This document shows positions 25,022 through 32,481 of a stretch of DNA of 64,000 nt, one piece after another (positions within the stretch are counted from its first letter, which is position 1; each line of letters begins with the position of its first letter). Made by a program: the position numbers and the translations under genes. Below the pieces are notes generated by a model that was not told the DNA's origin, did no database searches, and saw only the letters and a list, made by a program, of their open reading frames with translations. Source of the stretch: Pararhizobium_B sp963838155 (GTDB lineage Bacteria; Pseudomonadota; Alphaproteobacteria; Rhizobiales; Rhizobiaceae); assembly GCA_963838155.1 (NCBI GenBank), contig CAWIQE010000005.1, positions 1 through 64,000 on the forward strand, read 5' to 3'.

Positions 25022-25321
25022 ATGGCCGACCGGATCATCGTCTTTTGGCGCGACATTCCAGCCCAGATCATCGTCAAGCAGGGACGCAAGGCCGCCAAGC
25101 GCGAACTGCCCCTGCGCTTCACGGAAGCCATCGACATGTGCGCCATGCGCACCGGCGCCTCCGACACCGACGAGTATCTGGCGGAGTGGCGCCGCGGCGA
25201 ACCGGAGCCCGTCTCCGACGATCTCGAAGCGGAAGCCGACAAGGCGATGGCCGCCATCGAGACGGACTATCCGAAGGAGCGTCTCGTCGCGCTCGTAAAG
25301 TCAGGGGGCCGCGATGGCTGA
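25022..25321 (+). CDS. small conserved protein of the 'virulence factor' family
   Basis: 99 aa, start after AAGGAGAA. Begins MADRIIVFWRDIPAQIIVKQG and includes ELPLRFTEAIDMCAMRTGASDTDEYLAEW. I recognise it as the rhizobial family catalogued as 'virulence factor'; that name has no clear basis. It overlaps the MetV-like gene by 8 nt, so it is translated with it and probably serves the same C1 step. Confidence 0.7.
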   Translation: MADRIIVFWRDIPAQIIVKQGRKAAKRELPLRFTEAIDMCAMRTGASDTDEYLAEWRRGEPEPVSDDLEAEADKAMAAIETDYPKERLVALVKSGGRDG

Positions 25322-25928
25322 AAGCGGGAATTCCGGAAGGGGCGGCGCCGGCAAGGCGATCGTCACCCAGGCGACGCTGCTGCGCAAGGCGATGCCGAAG
25401 CTCGCCTTCCGGCCGGCCGGCGTCTCGCCGAACCGTCGGGCCCGCCACCGCTATACGATCCGGCTGTGGTCGGTCCGGCATTCCCGCTTCCTCGAACGGG
25501 TCTATACAGGCTTTGCCGCGGTCTTCCTCAAGCTGCACCCGTTCTGGAAGGCCGTCGGATACGACCGCGCCGAGCGCCCGGTGACGTTCGTCGAGCGGCA
25601 CGTGAAGGGCTTCCTGTTCGACTGCCGCATGTGCGGCCAGTGCGCGCTCTCCTCGACCGGCATGTCCTGTCCGATGAACTGTCCCAAGCAGCTGCGCAAC
25701 GGACCCTGCGGGGGCGTGCGCGCCAACGGTCACTGCGAGGTCGAGCCGGACATGCCGTGCGTCTGGGTCCAGGCCTGGAAAGGATCGCGCCAGATGGAGA
25801 AGAACGAGGCGATCCTCGTCGTGCAGAAGCCCGTCGACCAGTCGCTCAGGGAAACGTCGTCCTGGCTGCGCGTGACCGCCGAGGCGGCGGCCGAGCGCGA
25901 CAGGGCGAAGGAGGCCGCGGGCGCATGA
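25314..25928 (+). CDS. MetV-like, methylenetetrahydrofolate reductase C-terminal domain protein
   Basis: 204 aa. Eight cysteines in a compact region: CRMCGQC (104, 107, 110), C119, C123, C132, C141, C149, with NGPCGGV, the pattern of the MTHFR_C (MetV) family that partners MetF in acetogens and carries Fe-S and/or zinc. Overlaps the upstream small gene by 8 nt and metF by 4 nt. In an aerobe it may adapt MetF to work in the oxidising direction or with a different electron carrier; that is inference. Confidence 0.8.
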   Translation: MAESGNSGRGGAGKAIVTQATLLRKAMPKLAFRPAGVSPNRRARHRYTIRLWSVRHSRFLERVYTGFAAVFLKLHPFWKAVGYDRAERPVTFVERHVKGFLFDCRMCGQCALSSTGMSCPMNCPKQLRNGPCGGVRANGHCEVEPDMPCVWVQAWKGSRQMEKNEAILVVQKPVDQSLRETSSWLRVTAEAAAERDRAKEAAGA

Positions 25929-27025
25929 GCCAGACGGACGAAAACCCCGCCGGAGCGCATCTGCCGCTGGATCCCCTGCCCGGCCATTCCTCCCTCGGCC
26001 GGCTCGAACGCGTGCTCCGGCGCGGCGAATTCGCCGTCACCGCCGAACTCAACCCGCCCGACAGCGCCGACCCGGAGGACGTCTACGCCCGGGCGAAGGT
26101 CTTCGACGGCTGGATCGACGGCATCAACGCCGTCGACGCGTCCGGCGCCAATTGCCACATGTCCTCGGTCGGCATCTGCGCGCTCCTGACCCGCATGGGC
26201 TACGCGCCGATCATGCAGATCTCCTGCCGCGACCGGAACCGCATCGCCATCCAGGGCGACGTGCTCGGCGCCTCGGCCATGGGCGTGGCGAACATACTCT
26301 GCCTCACCGGGGACGGAGTCCAGGCGGGCGACCAGCCCGGCGCCAGGCCTGTCTTCGACCTCGATTGCATGTCGCTTCTGGAGACGATCCGGATCATGCG
26401 CGACAACGAGAGGTTCCTCTCCGGACGCAAGCTGACCTCTTCGCCCCATGTCTTCCTCGGGGCGGCGGTCAACCCGTTCGCGCCGCCCTACGACTTCCGG
26501 CCGCTGCGCCTCGCCAAGAAGATCGCCGCCGGCGCCCAGTTCGTGCAGAGCCAGTATTGCTTCGACGTCCCGATGTTCCGAGACTACATGAAGCGCGTCT
26601 GCGACCTCGGCCTTCACGAGCAATGCTTCATCATGTGCGGCGTCGGCCCCCTGGCCTCCGCCAAGACGGCCCGGTGGATCCGCAGCAACGTACCCGGCAT
26701 CCATATTCCGGACGCGATCGTCGCCCGGCTCGACGGCGCGCAAAACCAGAAGGCCGAGGGCAAGCAGCTCGCCATCGACATCATCAACGAGGTCAAGGAG
26801 ATCGAAGGCGTCTCCGGCGTTCACGTCATGGCCTACCGGCAGGAAGAATACGTCGCCGAGATCGTCCACGAATTGGGGGTGCTGAAGGGTCGCAAACCGT
26901 GGCGCAAGGAACCCCATCCGCAGGACGCCATGGTCGCCGAACGGCTCGAGGAGATCCTCGATCGCCCGCGCGAGAACCAGCAGGCGCTCGCCGGGGCGGC
27001 AGCGACGTCCGGCCATGAGGAATAA
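25925..27025 (+). CDS. methylenetetrahydrofolate reductase (MetF-like)
   Basis: 366 aa FAD-dependent TIM barrel. VTAELNPPDSADP near 36, INAVDASGANCHMSS, MQISCRDRNRIAIQGDVLGA (the folate/FAD motif), NILCLTGDGVQAGDQPGA, and GAQFVQSQYCFD are visible. Longer than typical 300-aa MetF and grouped with the MetV-like protein, so closer to the acetogen MetVF type. It would interconvert methyl-H4folate and methylene-H4folate, here feeding betaine methyl groups into the folate C1 pool. Confidence 0.88.
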   Translation: MSQTDENPAGAHLPLDPLPGHSSLGRLERVLRRGEFAVTAELNPPDSADPEDVYARAKVFDGWIDGINAVDASGANCHMSSVGICALLTRMGYAPIMQISCRDRNRIAIQGDVLGASAMGVANILCLTGDGVQAGDQPGARPVFDLDCMSLLETIRIMRDNERFLSGRKLTSSPHVFLGAAVNPFAPPYDFRPLRLAKKIAAGAQFVQSQYCFDVPMFRDYMKRVCDLGLHEQCFIMCGVGPLASAKTARWIRSNVPGIHIPDAIVARLDGAQNQKAEGKQLAIDIINEVKEIEGVSGVHVMAYRQEEYVAEIVHELGVLKGRKPWRKEPHPQDAMVAERLEEILDRPRENQQALAGAAATSGHEE

Positions 27026-27071
27026 TGCGCGCTGTGCTTGCATGGCCCGGCCGCATCCGCTATCGTATAAC

Positions 27072-27093
27072 GATATAAAGAAATCTTTATATC
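27072..27093. promoter_or_regulatory. perfect palindromic operator upstream of the methyltransferase gene
   Basis: Arms GATATAAAGA (27072-27081) and TCTTTATATC (27084-27093) are perfect complements around AA, ending 22 nt before the ATG at 27116. A second dyad, TATCGT (27061-27066) with ACGATA (27070-27075), overlaps its left end. Strong AT dyad in GC-rich DNA, similar to 18858-18879. A repressor bound here would block initiation. SahR-type ArsR control is my best guess. Confidence 0.7.
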
Positions 27094-27115
27094 AAGCCCG
27101 GAGATATACTGGACT

Positions 27116-28072
27116 ATGACCCGTACCATCGTCGCCTCGGCCAAGAGAGAGATCGTCATCGGCTTCGACCAGCCCTTCTGCGTCATCGGGGAGCGCATCA
27201 ACCCGACCGGGCGCAAGAAGCTCGCCGCAGAGATGATCGAAGGCAATTTCGAGACAGTGAAGAAAGACGCCCTCGAGCAGGTCGCGGCCGGCGCCACGAT
27301 GCTCGACGTCAATGCCGGCGTGACGGCGGTGAACCCGAACGAGACCGAACCGCCGCTTCTGGTGCAGACGCTGGAACTCGTCCAGGACCTGGTCGACGTG
27401 CCGCTGTCGATCGACTCGTCCGTGACCGCCGCGATCGAGGCCGCCCTCAAGGTCGCCAAGGGCCGCCCGCTCGTCAATTCCGTGACCGGCGAGGAAGAGA
27501 AGCTCGAGGCCATCCTGCCGCTGATCAAGAAATACAACGTCCCGGTCGTCGCCATCTCCAACGACGAGACCGGCATTTCGCAGGATCCGGACGTGCGCTT
27601 CGCCGTCGCCAAGAAGATCGTCGAGCGCGCCGCCGATTTCGGCATTCCGGCCCACGACATCGTCGTCGACCCGCTGGTCATGCCGATCGGCGCCATGGGC
27701 ACGGCCGGCAAGCAGGTCTTCGCGCTGCTCAGGCGCCTGCGGGAGGAACTCAAGGTCAACACCACCTGCGGCCTGTCCAACATCTCGTTCGGCCTGCCCC
27801 ATCGCCACGGCATCAACGCCGGCTTCATTCCGATGGTGATCGGCGCCGGCATGACCTCCGCCATCATGAACCCCTGCCGGCCGCAGGAGATGGAGGCCGT
27901 GCGCGCCGCCAACGTGCTGAACGGAACCGACCGGGACTGCGCCACCTGGATCATGTCCTACCGCGACTACAAGCCCGCCGCGGGCGGCGAGCCGGCTGCG
28001 GCAGCGGCGGCTCCGTCATCCGGCGGCGGCAGGCGTCGCGGCGGCCGCGACGCTCGCCTGGCGCGCGGCTGA
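27116..28072 (+). CDS. methyltetrahydrofolate:corrinoid methyltransferase
   Basis: 318 aa pterin-binding TIM barrel of the AcsE/MtgA type. FCVIGERINPTGRKKLA, DVNAGV near 65, SIDSS, NSVTGEEEK, DPLVMPIGA and GLSNISFGLPHR are the standard family motifs for methyl-H4folate binding. Expected role: take the methyl from the corrinoid protein and form methyl-H4folate (reversible). The fold ends near residue 285; an Ala-rich linker then leads to SSGGGRRRGGRDARLARG (301-318), an Arg/Gly tail. 90 nt after metF, with its own operator. Confidence 0.9.
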   Translation: MTRTIVASAKREIVIGFDQPFCVIGERINPTGRKKLAAEMIEGNFETVKKDALEQVAAGATMLDVNAGVTAVNPNETEPPLLVQTLELVQDLVDVPLSIDSSVTAAIEAALKVAKGRPLVNSVTGEEEKLEAILPLIKKYNVPVVAISNDETGISQDPDVRFAVAKKIVERAADFGIPAHDIVVDPLVMPIGAMGTAGKQVFALLRRLREELKVNTTCGLSNISFGLPHRHGINAGFIPMVIGAGMTSAIMNPCRPQEMEAVRAANVLNGTDRDCATWIMSYRDYKPAAGGEPAAAAAAPSSGGGRRRGGRDARLARG

Positions 28073-28159
28073 AGACGGAGGTCATGTTGGCCGGTCGCCG
28101 TCTCGCGGAGGATCTGCCGCTGCCGGACCTGGCCTCTTTCATGCGAACGATCCATTGAT

Positions 28160-30211
28160 ATGACCGACCAAGCCCAGAACGCCCTCGTCCTCTTCATGCC
28201 GTCCGGCCGCCGCGGACGCTTTCCCGTCGGCACGCCGGTCCTCGACGCGGCGCGCTCGCTGGGCGTCTATGTCGAGAGCGTTTGCGGCGGCCGCGGCATT
28301 TGCGGGCGCTGCCAGATCGAGGTCCAGGAAGGCCGCTTCGCCAAGCACGGGATCACCTCCGACAATTCCCACATCTCCGAGTTCGGCCCCAAGGAACGCC
28401 GCTACGCCGAGAAGCGCGACCTCAAGCCGGGACGGCGCCTCTCCTGCTCCACGCTGATACTGGGGGACCTCGTGGTCGACGTCCCGCAGGATGTCGCCGT
28501 GAACGCCCAGGTGGTCCGCAAGGATTCCGACGAACGCGTCATCGAGCGCAATCCGGTGATCCAGATGTGCTACGTCGAGGTGGACGAACCGGACATGCAC
28601 AAGCCCCTCGGCGACCTGGATCGACTGAAGGTGCAACTGCAGAAGGACTGGGGTTTCGACGACCTCGTCGTCGATCACCATATCCTGGCCGAGGTGCAGG
28701 CGATCCTGCGCAAGGGCGAATGGAAGGTCACCGCGGCCATCCACAAGGACGGGGACACGAGCCGCGCCCACATGATCGCGCTCTATCCCGGGCTGAAGAA
28801 CGAAGCCTACGGCATAGCGTGCGATATCGGTTCGACGACCATCGCCATGCATCTGTCCTCGGTGCTGTCGGGGCGGACGGTCGCCTCCGCCGGCGCGTCC
28901 AACCCGCAGATCCGCTTCGGCGAAGACCTGATGAGCCGGGTCTCCTACGTCATGATGAACCCCGACGGCCGCGAGAGCCTGACGAAGGCCGTGCGCCAGG
29001 CGATCGACGAACTGGTCGACAAGGTCTGCCGGATCGGCGGGATCGCGCGCGAGGACATCCTCGACGCCGTCTTCGTCGGCAATCCGATCATGCATCACCT
29101 GTTCCTCGGCATCGACCCGACGGAACTGGGCGGTGCGCCCTTCGCCCTGGCGGTGTCCGGCGCCGTACACCTGAAAGCCAGCGATATCGATATCGCGCTC
29201 AATCGGGGATCGCGCGTCTACGTCCTGCCGTGCATCGCCGGCCACGTCGGCGCCGACGCGGCGGCGGCCACTCTGACCGAGGGGCCGCACAGGCAGGACG
29301 AGATGATGCTGCTCGTCGACGTCGGCACCAATGCGGAGATCGTGCTGGGCAACCGCCAGCGCGTCGTCGCCGCCTCCTCGCCCACGGGACCCGCCTTCGA
29401 AGGCGCCGAGATATCGTGCGGCCAGCGCGCCGCGCCGGGCGCCATCGAGCGCGTCCGCATCGACCCCGAGACGCTGGAGCCGCGCATCCGCGTCATCGGC
29501 GTGGAGGCCTGGTCGAACGAGCCGAAATTCGAAAAGGCGATGAAGGTCAAGCGCGTCACCGGCATCTGCGGCTCCGGCATCATCGAGGTCGTCGCCGAGA
29601 TGTTTCTCGCGGGCATCCTTTCCGAAGACGGCGTCATCGACGGCTCCCTGGCGGCCAGGTCCCCCCGGATCGTCCAGAACGGCCGCACCTGGTCCTACCT
29701 GCTGCACGACGGCGACCCGCGGCTGATGATCACCCAGAACGACGTGCGCGCCATCCAGCTCGCCAAGGCGGCGCTCTATGCCGGCATCAAGCTGCTCATG
29801 GACAAGCTCGGCATAGACCACGTCGAGCGCATCGGCTTCGCCGGCGCCTTCGGTTCGTTCATCGACCCGAAATACGCCATGGTCCTGGGGCTGATACCGG
29901 ACTGCGACCTCGCCAGCGTGCGGGCGGTCGGCAACGCCGCCGGTACGGGCGCGCGCATGTGCCTGCTCAACAAGGACTATCGACGCGAGATCGAGCAGAC
30001 TGTCCGGCGGATCGAAAAGATCGAGACGGCGCTCGAGCCGAAGTTCCAGGAACACTTCGTCTACGCCATGGCGCTGCCCAACAAGGTGGACCTCTTCCCG
30101 AAACTCGCCGAGGCCGTAACGCTACCGCCCCGCAAGGCGCCGTCCGAGCGGGGCGGCGAGGCGGGCGGCGGTCGGCGCCGCGGCCGCGAGGGCCGGCGGC
30201 GCTCGTCCTGA
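28160..30211 (+). CDS. reductive activator of corrinoid proteins (RACo-like)
   Basis: 683 aa. N-terminal 2Fe-2S ferredoxin domain with Cys42, 48, 51 and 96 (VCGGRGICGRC...LSC), a linker to about 190, then an ASKHA ATPase: ACDIGSTTIAMHL, LLVDVGTNAEIVLG, ATGP-like SSPTGPAFEGAEIS, GICGSGIIEVVAEM, GFAGAFGSF. RACo uses ATP to reduce inactive Co(II) back to Co(I), needed after oxidative slips of corrinoid methyltransferases. The chain ends in GGEAGGGRRRGREGRRRSS (665-683), an Arg/Gly tail matching those of its partners. Confidence 0.92.
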   Translation: MTDQAQNALVLFMPSGRRGRFPVGTPVLDAARSLGVYVESVCGGRGICGRCQIEVQEGRFAKHGITSDNSHISEFGPKERRYAEKRDLKPGRRLSCSTLILGDLVVDVPQDVAVNAQVVRKDSDERVIERNPVIQMCYVEVDEPDMHKPLGDLDRLKVQLQKDWGFDDLVVDHHILAEVQAILRKGEWKVTAAIHKDGDTSRAHMIALYPGLKNEAYGIACDIGSTTIAMHLSSVLSGRTVASAGASNPQIRFGEDLMSRVSYVMMNPDGRESLTKAVRQAIDELVDKVCRIGGIAREDILDAVFVGNPIMHHLFLGIDPTELGGAPFALAVSGAVHLKASDIDIALNRGSRVYVLPCIAGHVGADAAAATLTEGPHRQDEMMLLVDVGTNAEIVLGNRQRVVAASSPTGPAFEGAEISCGQRAAPGAIERVRIDPETLEPRIRVIGVEAWSNEPKFEKAMKVKRVTGICGSGIIEVVAEMFLAGILSEDGVIDGSLAARSPRIVQNGRTWSYLLHDGDPRLMITQNDVRAIQLAKAALYAGIKLLMDKLGIDHVERIGFAGAFGSFIDPKYAMVLGLIPDCDLASVRAVGNAAGTGARMCLLNKDYRREIEQTVRRIEKIETALEPKFQEHFVYAMALPNKVDLFPKLAEAVTLPPRKAPSERGGEAGGGRRRGREGRRRSS

Positions 30212-30220
30212 AGGTCGGGA

Positions 30221-30880
30221 TCAGGCGCCTGGCTGCTTGACCTTGCGCAGATACGGAAGAACCGGATCGAAGTCCCCGTACTTGCTCCGGATGTCGTCTT
30301 CCGAAAGCGTGGCCGGGACGATGACGTCCTCGCCCTTCTTCCAGTTCACCGGCGTCGAAACGGAGTGCTTCGCCGTGAGCTGGATCGAATTGAGCGCGCG
30401 CAGGATCTCGTCGAAATTGCGCCCCGTCGTCATCGGGTAGGTGAGCGTGAGCTTCACCTTCTTGTCGGGCCCCACGATGAAGACCGAACGCACCGTCTGG
30501 TTGTCCGCCGGCGTGCGGCCCTCGGAGGAATTCCCCGCTTCCGCCGGCAGCATGTCGTAGAGCTTCGCGACCTTCAGCTCCGGATCGCCGATCATCGGGT
30601 AGTCGACGCGATGGCCCGAGACCTTCTCGATGTCCGCCTTCCACTTGTTATGGCTTTCCACTGGATCCACGGAGATGCCGAGGATCTTGGCGTTCCGCTT
30701 GGCGAATTCGTCCGACAGGCCGGCCATGTAGCCGAGTTCGGTGGTACAGACCGGGGTGAAGTCCTTCGGGTGGGAAAAGATCACCGCATAGCCGTCGCCG
30801 AGCCAGTCATGGAAGCTGATCGGCCCCTGGGTGGTCTCCGCCTTGAAATCCGGCGCGATGTCGTTGATGCGCAAGCTCAT
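30221..30880 (-). CDS. 1-Cys peroxiredoxin (Prx6-like)
   Basis: 219 aa, start MSLRINDIAPDFKAET. Peroxidatic Cys45 in HPKDFTPVCTTE, Arg in SVDPVESHNKW region, and the long C-terminal arm typical of Prx6/1-Cys enzymes; no resolving Cys is seen. Reduces peroxides. Converges on RACo with a 9-nt gap and may protect the oxygen-sensitive corrinoid enzymes, an inference from position. Confidence 0.92.
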   Translation of the reverse strand: MSLRINDIAPDFKAETTQGPISFHDWLGDGYAVIFSHPKDFTPVCTTELGYMAGLSDEFAKRNAKILGISVDPVESHNKWKADIEKVSGHRVDYPMIGDPELKVAKLYDMLPAEAGNSSEGRTPADNQTVRSVFIVGPDKKVKLTLTYPMTTGRNFDEILRALNSIQLTAKHSVSTPVNWKKGEDVIVPATLSEDDIRSKYGDFDPVLPYLRKVKQPGA

Positions 30881-31035
30881 TCTGACGTCTCCTCTCGTTT
30901 GGCGCGCTCCCGGTGTCCGCACCTCACGCAATCAAGGGGAGCGCCGTTGATCGGTTGCAACTTTGCATAGTCCATCGGGCGCGGCATGACCAGCCCCCCG
31001 ACGGCCCCGAGAGCGCGCGATCCGCGCCCCGAAGC

Positions 31036-31920
31036 CTATTCGTCTGCGGCAAAGGCGGCGCGAATATGATCGGCAGCGGCAAGGACGGCCGAATCGGCGT
31101 CCGGACGCACCAGCATGGCGACCGTATAGCTGCCGATCTCCGGCAGCCCGTCGCATTCCCCGAGAATGACGAGATCCTCGCCGACGCAGGACAGCGGCAA
31201 GGGCGCGATGGCCAGGTCCGAGAGAATGGCCGCGCGCTGCCCGGCGCCGTGCGCGCTCATATAGGCGATGCGATAGTCGATGCCGGCGGCGTCGAGACCT
31301 TCGATCGCCCCTGCCCGCCAGGCGCATCCCTCCTCCCATACCGAAACCGGCAGCGGCCGGCACATATGCGCCGATCCGCCCTTTGCCCCGGCCCACACCA
31401 GGGGCTCGGTCCGGACTGCCTCCGCCCCTTCCGGCACGGTATCGAGGCCGCAGGTGACGAGCGTCAGGTCGAGCTTGCGCTCCTCCAGCCGACGGCGGAG
31501 ATTCGAGCTCTGGTCGATCACGGTGTCCACCGAGATGCCGGGATGGGTGCGGGCGAACCGTTTCAGCACGGTGGGCATGACACGTTCGCCGATGTCGTCC
31601 GGCGAGCCGAGGTGAACCACCCCGTTGATCTCGGGCACCACGAACTTGGAGACGGCCTCGCGGTTGATCGCCAGCAGGCGCCGGGCGTAGCCGAGCAGGA
31701 CCTCGCCGTCGGGCGTCAGGCTGACCGAGCGCGCGTCGCGCGTGAACATCGGCCGTCCGAGCGTCTCTTCCAGCTTCTTGATCTGCATCGAGACGGCCGA
31801 CGGCGTCCGGAAGACCGAATTGGCCGCGGCGGAAAAGCTGCCGGTCTCCGCAATCGCGACGAAGGTGCGCAGGACGTCCAGTTCGAGGACCGGAAGCGGG
31901 TGGTGCAACGGTGTGGTCAT
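31036..31920 (-). CDS. LysR-family transcriptional regulator (LrhA-like)
   Basis: 294 aa from ATG 31920; an upstream in-frame ATG (31983) would add 21 residues. N-terminal winged HTH ELDVLRTFVAIAETGSFSAAANSV...TPSAVSMQIKKLEETLG, close to the LrhA/HexA subgroup, then a substrate-binding domain. Divergent from an 83-aa DUF1127-like gene across a region with a T-N11-A box and two ATCAA/TTGAT dyads. Probably controls that gene and itself. Confidence 0.88.
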   Translation of the reverse strand: MTTPLHHPLPVLELDVLRTFVAIAETGSFSAAANSVFRTPSAVSMQIKKLEETLGRPMFTRDARSVSLTPDGEVLLGYARRLLAINREAVSKFVVPEINGVVHLGSPDDIGERVMPTVLKRFARTHPGISVDTVIDQSSNLRRRLEERKLDLTLVTCGLDTVPEGAEAVRTEPLVWAGAKGGSAHMCRPLPVSVWEEGCAWRAGAIEGLDAAGIDYRIAYMSAHGAGQRAAILSDLAIAPLPLSCVGEDLVILGECDGLPEIGSYTVAMLVRPDADSAVLAAADHIRAAFAADE

Positions 31921-31934
31921 GGCGAACTTACCTT

Positions 31935-31947
31935 TCAGAAATTCTGA
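31935..31947. promoter_or_regulatory. LysR-type T-N11-A box
   Basis: TCAGAAATTCTGA: perfect 6-bp arms TCAGAA/TTCTGA around one A, fitting the T-N11-A consensus, 15 nt upstream of the lysR start and in the divergent region. Likely autoregulatory site. Confidence 0.55.
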
Positions 31948-31959
31948 TCCAAACCATGA

Positions 31960-32046
31960 AATCAATTCGTTTGATTGAACCACCGCGCCGGCACATAGTC
32001 AAGGCCAAGGATCGCGACCCTTGTTGAACCATCAACATCGATTGAT
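31960..32046. promoter_or_regulatory. two ATCAA/TTGAT dyads in the lysR divergent region
   Basis: AATCAATTCGTTTGATT (31960-31976; arms AATCAA/TTGATT) and ATCAACATCGATTGAT (32031-32046; arms ATCAA/TTGAT) flank the likely promoter of the 83-aa gene. Same half-site twice suggests a second regulator or cooperative LysR binding. Confidence 0.45.
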
Positions 32047-32061
32047 CGGAAGGACACCGAC

Positions 32062-32313
32062 ATGAACACGCAAACTTCGAATATGGAGAACGCCATCGGC
32101 CGCTCGCTCATCACGGCGACCTATGCCGGCCTTCTGGCGGATACCCTTCTCGCACTGGTCGACCGCCTCGCCGCTGCCTGGCGAGCCCGTGCGAACGAGC
32201 GTGCCAAGATCCGCGAACGGGTCCGCACCGCCCGTATCGTCGCGGCGCTGCCGGCGGACCTGCGCCACGACATCGGCTGGCCCGCCCGCTACGACGAGCA
32301 GTCGGAAGGTTGA
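32062..32313 (+). CDS. small DUF1127-like protein
   Basis: 83 aa, start after GGAAGGACACCGAC. N-terminal helix with hydrophobic ITATYAGLLADTLLALVDRLAAAW, a charged RARANERAKIRERVR helix, and the end RIVAALPADLRHDIGWPARYDE, which resembles the LsDrxLRDIGL end of DUF1127 proteins. Such small proteins in rhizobia are often paired with a LysR regulator, as here. Function unknown. Confidence 0.7.
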   Translation: MNTQTSNMENAIGRSLITATYAGLLADTLLALVDRLAAAWRARANERAKIRERVRTARIVAALPADLRHDIGWPARYDEQSEG

Positions 32314-32481
32314 AACGTAAGGGCCGGGACGCATCCCCCGCGTCCCGGCCCCGCGGCGAAGATTTCGGCACCGCCGACGCATTTGTCGCTTCACACGCGA
32401 AAGCCGCTATGCCAATGTCGCCTGAAAATTGCCGGCCCGGATCGGATGGATCCGTGCGGCCGGCCGGGTCTGGAACTTCCC

